This document shows positions 60,186 to 64,000 of a stretch of 64,000 nt of DNA, one piece after another. Each line of letters begins with the position of its first letter. Within the stretch, counting starts at the first letter, position 1. This stretch comes from CAZLBC01 sp964557575 (lineage in GTDB: Bacteria > Planctomycetota > Phycisphaerae > SM23-33). The translations under genes were made by a program, and so were the position numbers. Where the stretch lies: the NCBI GenBank assembly GCA_964557575.1, contig CAZLBC010000010.1, positions 1-64,000 on the forward strand, read 5' to 3'. The notes under the pieces were generated by a model, which saw nothing but the letters and a program-made list of their open reading frames with translations, searched no databases and was not told where the DNA came from.

Positions 60186-62585
60186 GTGAGACAGTACCCG
60201 GTCGTAACGATTCTCGTCATGGCGGTCACTTCCGCCTTCGCGTCGGATACCACCCTCTGGTATCAGCAGCCGGCGAAGAAATGGGTCGAGGCGCTGCCCC
60301 TGGGCAACGGGCGCATGGGGGCGATGGTGTTCGGCGGCATTCAAAAGGAAAGACTGCAACTCAACGAGGAAAGCCTCTGGGCCGGACTGCCGATCGAGAC
60401 CTATCCCGACAACTTCAGAGAGAACCTGAAAAAACTGCAGGACATGGTCCTTGAAGGGAAGATCGCAGAGGCAAGCGCGTTCGGACGCAGGACCATGGTA
60501 AAGAAACCGACCTCGTTCAGGTCGTATGAACCGCTCGCCGACCTGCGCCTTGCATTCAGACACGGCGGCGATGTCACCGGGTACCGGCGCGACCTGGACC
60601 TGAACACCGGTATAGCGACGGTCTCTTACCGGTCCGGAGATATCGCGTACCGGCGGGAGATCCTGATATCGGCCGTTGACGATGTCGTCGCCGTTCGCCT
60701 TTCGGCGGATACGCCCGGCTCGATAAGCCTGTCGATAACGCTCACCCGAAAGAAAGACATGAAGCTCAGCGCCGAAGGCGACATGCTGAGAATGGACGGC
60801 CGGATAGTAGACGTCGAAGCGCCGAAGGCGCGGGACCCTAACCGCGGCGGGTCGGGCCCCGGAGGCCCCCACATGAAATTCGCCGGCCGGCTTACTGCCA
60901 AGACCGAAGGCGGGGCGGTCAGGGCCGATGGCGATACGCTGGTGATCGAGAATGCCGACGAGGCCCTTCTGCTGTTCACCGGCACGACCGATTACCATCT
61001 CGCCAAAATGAATTTCGACCGGTCGATAGATCCCGGAACGGAGGCGGAGAACCTCCTGGAGAAAGCGGCGCGGAAATCCTGGCAGGAAATAAAATCCGAC
61101 CACGAGAAGGAGCATCGTGCCGTCATGGAGCGGGTGGCGCTTGACCTGGGAACATCTTCCAATAACAATCTTCCGACGGACAGGCGGCTTGCCGGGCTGA
61201 AACAAGGCGCCGACGATCCCGGTATGGCGGTCATGTATTTTCAGTACGGACGCTACCTGCTTATGAGCGGATCGCGGCGGCCCGGGCGGCTGCCGGTCAA
61301 CCTGCAGGGGATCTGGAACGAACACATGTGGGCGCCGTGGGAATCGGATTACCATCTCAATATAAACCTGCAGATGAACTACTGGCCGGTCGATGTCTGT
61401 AACCTGTCGGAAACGATCGATTCGCTGGTCGACTGGTTCGCGCTGCTTGCGAAAAAAGGCGCCGCGTCGGCCGAAACGCTGTACGGTTCCGACGGCTGGA
61501 TAGCGTATCACGCGACCAATCCGTTCGGCAGGACCACCGGCAGCGGATCGACACTGGCTTCACAGTTTCAGAACGGGTTCCTCGACCCGCTTGCCGGCGC
61601 ATGGATGGCCATGGCCTTGTGGCGGCATTACCGGTTCACCCAGGACGAAACATTCCTGAACGAAAAGGCATATCCGATACTCAGGGGCGCGGCTCGATTT
61701 ATTATGGATTACCTGCGTGAAGACCGGGACGGATACCTGGTCGTGGTGCCGTCGACGTCGCCCGAGAACCGGTACATTCACCCCGAAACGAAAAAAGCGG
61801 TTCGGATCACGCGCGGCGCGACGTATCACATGACCATCGTGCGGGTCGTATTTGACGCCGTGATACAGGGAGGCGCGATACTGGGTGTCGACGAGCAGTT
61901 CAGGGGCGCATTGAAAGCCGCGATCAAAAAGCTGCCGCCGGTGAAGATCGGCGCCGACGGCACCATCCAGGAGTGGATCGAGGATTACCGGGAACGTGAC
62001 CCGAAGCACCGGCACGTATCGCACCTGATCGGACTGCACCCGTTTTCGACAATCAGTTCGAACGACGAGAAGCTGTTTGCCGCGGCACGCAAGACGCTGG
62101 AACGACGCGGATTCGGCGGCGATGTGGGGTGGAGCAACGCGTGGAAGACCAGTTTCTTTGCGCGGCTGTACGATCCAAAACAGGCGCATTTCTACATCAA
62201 TCGCCTGATAGGCCGCAACGCGTTCCCGAACCTCATGGACGCCTGCTGGCCGGGGCGACTGTTTCAGATCGACGGCAATTTCGGGGGCACCGCGGGTATC
62301 GCGGAGATGCTTCTGCAGAGCCACGAAACGGCGAAGAGCGAAAAGCAGGGTGATGAGATACCCGTGATACGCCTCTTGCCGGCGTTGCCTTCCCCGTGGG
62401 GCACCGGCTCGGTTACGGGGCTCAAGGCACGCGGCGGTTTTGTCGTGGACATCGAGTGGAAAGACGGCAAGCTGGTCAGGTCGGTTGTCCATTCCCTGGC
62501 GGGCAAACCGTGCGTTTTCCGTTACGGTGACAAAACAAAACAGTTGCATGTGGACAGGGGGAAGAAAGCGGAAGTTGTCTTTTGA
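60186..62585 (+). CDS. Alpha-L-fucosidase, family GH95
   Basis: 799 aa from the GTG at 60186, chosen because AAAGGA lies 8 nt upstream and it opens a Sec signal (residues 1-19). WYQQPAKKWVEALPLGNGRMGAMVFGG is the GH95 N-terminal sandwich start. NLQGIWNEHMWAPWESDYHLNINLQMNYWP, GGDVGWSNAWKTSFFARL and IDGNFGGTAGIAEMLLQS mark the (alpha/alpha)6 barrel and its catalytic Asn/Asp/Glu residues. It is an inverting 1,2-alpha-L-fucosidase-type enzyme, some members also act on alpha-L-galactose. With the GH29 at 11767 the window has two unrelated fucosidases. Confidence 0.93.
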   Translation: MRQYPVVTILVMAVTSAFASDTTLWYQQPAKKWVEALPLGNGRMGAMVFGGIQKERLQLNEESLWAGLPIETYPDNFRENLKKLQDMVLEGKIAEASAFGRRTMVKKPTSFRSYEPLADLRLAFRHGGDVTGYRRDLDLNTGIATVSYRSGDIAYRREILISAVDDVVAVRLSADTPGSISLSITLTRKKDMKLSAEGDMLRMDGRIVDVEAPKARDPNRGGSGPGGPHMKFAGRLTAKTEGGAVRADGDTLVIENADEALLLFTGTTDYHLAKMNFDRSIDPGTEAENLLEKAARKSWQEIKSDHEKEHRAVMERVALDLGTSSNNNLPTDRRLAGLKQGADDPGMAVMYFQYGRYLLMSGSRRPGRLPVNLQGIWNEHMWAPWESDYHLNINLQMNYWPVDVCNLSETIDSLVDWFALLAKKGAASAETLYGSDGWIAYHATNPFGRTTGSGSTLASQFQNGFLDPLAGAWMAMALWRHYRFTQDETFLNEKAYPILRGAARFIMDYLREDRDGYLVVVPSTSPENRYIHPETKKAVRITRGATYHMTIVRVVFDAVIQGGAILGVDEQFRGALKAAIKKLPPVKIGADGTIQEWIEDYRERDPKHRHVSHLIGLHPFSTISSNDEKLFAAARKTLERRGFGGDVGWSNAWKTSFFARLYDPKQAHFYINRLIGRNAFPNLMDACWPGRLFQIDGNFGGTAGIAEMLLQSHETAKSEKQGDEIPVIRLLPALPSPWGTGSVTGLKARGGFVVDIEWKDGKLVRSVVHSLAGKPCVFRYGDKTKQLHVDRGKKAEVVF

Positions 62586-62703
62586 TGCGGAACGGCGACC
62601 CGTTGAGCCCGCAGTGCGCCCGCTGATCAGCCATCGGCGCCGGGCGCCGTACCATGCATTTGTGTTTAATCGTTTCACTCGAAATGCCGGTCATACAGCA
62701 ATT

Positions 62704-62716
62704 CTGCAAGTTGCAG
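62704..62716. promoter_or_regulatory. CTGCAA-G-TTGCAG palindrome
   Basis: A 13-bp interrupted palindrome about 53 bp before the last gene's start codon. It could be an operator for this gene. No other copy was noticed. Confidence 0.3.
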
Positions 62717-62768
62717 CCGTTTTTATTCGCTGGTTTAAGGACCAGTTCCGAACACACGGAGCGTGCAC

Positions 62769-64000
62769 ATGAAATCTCTAACACTACTGTCGCTGTTGCT
62801 CCCGGCGGTGTCCGCGGCCGGGGCCGACCCGTCCCGCGGCGACCTGCAGGTCGCGTTCGGCAAAAACGGCGTGACAAGGCTGACGCTCAACGGCACGGCC
62901 GTGCCGACCCTTGACCGCCACGCCGTTTCCGTCCGCTACCTGGAGGGTCCCGACGACGGGACGGGCAAAGAGGTCCACCCGCCCAACGAGGAGCGCAAGC
63001 TGATCTCGCAGCAATTCGACGCGCAGACCAGGACACACGAGCTGGTCTATCCCTGGGGCACGGTCGCCATAACCTATGCGCCGGGACCCGGTCGAATAGA
63101 CGCGGCGGTGAAGCTGACCAACACCGGAAAGAAGACGATATTCAGCGGGGACATTCGGCTCCTGGGCTTCGCGATTCCCGCCGGCGCCTACGTCGGCCAC
63201 CGGCGCCACAACATCAGCGGCGTCGGCCAGTCCATCGCCACGTGGCAGCAGGGATCCATCTCGATATGCACGGTCGACAGCGCCGAACCCCTCTGGGTGG
63301 AGATGGGAAAGGACACCCGCATACTGCGCGAGGAAAAGCTGAGCGCCGATACCCATCGCGGCGTGACCGCCGGGATCAGGTTCGGCGGCTACGGCATGCC
63401 GTACGACGAGCAGTACATGATCCGCCCGGTCGAGCCCGGAAAGACCGACACCTACCGCGCGTCGATCCGCTTCGGCGGACCGGGCGTCGATGTCTTCGCC
63501 ACCGCCCGGGACCTGTACGACGCGTTCCGCACGGCCCATCCTCCCCTGCTGGACTGGCCGGACCGCCGGCCGATCGGCAGCATGTTCATAAACGACAAGC
63601 CCCTGACCAGGGAGGCCATCGCCCGGCGCTTCAGGCAGTGGCGGGAACAGGGCCCGGACAGCATCCCCGCCCCCGCGGTGGATGAAAAGTACCGCGCGAA
63701 GATGGTCAAGGCCTTCAGGTCGAACCTCGCGGCGTGCAAACACATGAACGCCCAGGCCATGATCCTGTGGAACATGGAGGGCAATACCTACCCGCACGCC
63801 ACGACCTACATAGGCGACCCGCGCCTGCTGCGCGTGTTCAATCCACAATTCGACGCCGTCGCGGACGAGCTGTTCGCCCTGTTCACCGCGGCGGGCGTCC
63901 TGCCCGGGATCTGTATCCGGCCGTCGCAGATCACCTACGAGGAAACCGGCGGCACGCCCGCGGTGGCCCAGCGCTACGGGCCGGCAAAGGACCCCGTCCC
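62769..64000 (+). CDS. Secreted protein of unknown family, cut by right edge
   Basis: 410 codons to the window end without a stop. CGGAGC precedes the ATG, and residues 1-18 form a Sec signal. The first 240 residues look like a beta-sandwich domain (LQVAFGKNGVTRLTLNG, YVGHRRHNISGVGQ, WQQGSISICTVDSAEPLW); then HPPLLDWPDRRPIGSMFIND begins an alpha/beta part resembling a TIM barrel. The layout recalls multi-domain glycosidases such as GH36-like or GH97-like enzymes, but I do not recognise a family. It follows GH95 by 183 nt. Confidence 0.6.
   Translation, partial: MKSLTLLSLLLPAVSAAGADPSRGDLQVAFGKNGVTRLTLNGTAVPTLDRHAVSVRYLEGPDDGTGKEVHPPNEERKLISQQFDAQTRTHELVYPWGTVAITYAPGPGRIDAAVKLTNTGKKTIFSGDIRLLGFAIPAGAYVGHRRHNISGVGQSIATWQQGSISICTVDSAEPLWVEMGKDTRILREEKLSADTHRGVTAGIRFGGYGMPYDEQYMIRPVEPGKTDTYRASIRFGGPGVDVFATARDLYDAFRTAHPPLLDWPDRRPIGSMFINDKPLTREAIARRFRQWREQGPDSIPAPAVDEKYRAKMVKAFRSNLAACKHMNAQAMILWNMEGNTYPHATTYIGDPRLLRVFNPQFDAVADELFALFTAAGVLPGICIRPSQITYEETGGTPAVAQRYGPAKDPV

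Overview
The window is GC-rich bacterial DNA from an anaerobic polysaccharide degrader. The most likely source is the PVC superphylum, and within it Planctomycetota of a Phycisphaerae-like type or a Lentisphaerota/Kiritimatiellota relative. The grounds are a giant secreted LamG/cadherin-repeat protein with an N-terminal LEPRLFLD motif, many sulfatase and glycosidase genes with Sec or Tat signals, a planctomycete-style membrane protein with Gly-Gln repeats, a UvrB/UvrC-motif protein, an HU variant, and a siroheme decarboxylase fusion of the alternative heme pathway. Placement is inference; no rRNA is present. Three runs of exactly 100 N show that this is a draft scaffold, probably metagenomic.

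Layout. 1-8476 (minus): N-terminal 2825 codons of a giant modular surface protein that runs off the left edge. 9.0-11.4 kb: DUF1097 membrane protein, SGNH hydrolase, AI-2E-type permease. 11.7-23.8 kb: a first glycan block (GH29 fucosidase, GH51 arabinofuranosidase, GH78 rhamnosidase, a hybrid histidine kinase, a heparinase II/III-type lyase). Its intergenic spaces hold AraR-like palindromes, an orphan sigma-54 promoter and a foldback repeat. 23.9-33.2 kb: housekeeping genes (cold-shock protein, dnaN, a DciA-like helicase loader, HU, a DUF434 protein) around a tight minus-strand four-gene operon: a COG3581-type reductase, a tetraether-synthase-like radical SAM protein, a lipoprotein and a SPASM radical SAM protein. 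33.3-50.7 kb: DUF4175-like Gly-Gln repeat protein (gapped), esterase, AhbAB fusion, SurE, DinG-type helicase, holA, tRNA-Met, M48 protease, thiC under a TPP riboswitch, UVR-motif protein, VTT membrane protein, tadA. 50.8-64.0 kb: an accessory region with a FitAB/VapBC toxin-antitoxin pair, an orphan HigA, two identical 163-bp MITEs, repeats and gene remnants, and a second glycan block on the plus strand (sialidase, sulfatase, alpha/beta hydrolase, heparinase-like lyase, a MITE-broken SASA esterase, GH95 fucosidase, and an unknown secreted protein cut by the right edge).

How the parts fit. The two glycan blocks would jointly attack sulfated, fucosylated, rhamnosylated, arabinosylated and sialylated polymers such as algal polysaccharide or mucin. 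No SusC/SusD pair is visible, which fits a PVC lifestyle. The four-gene radical SAM operon is the best candidate for an under-described system. Its parts resemble enzymes that couple lipid tails and reduce lipid or acyl-CoA bonds, so membrane-spanning or ether lipid formation is a testable hypothesis.
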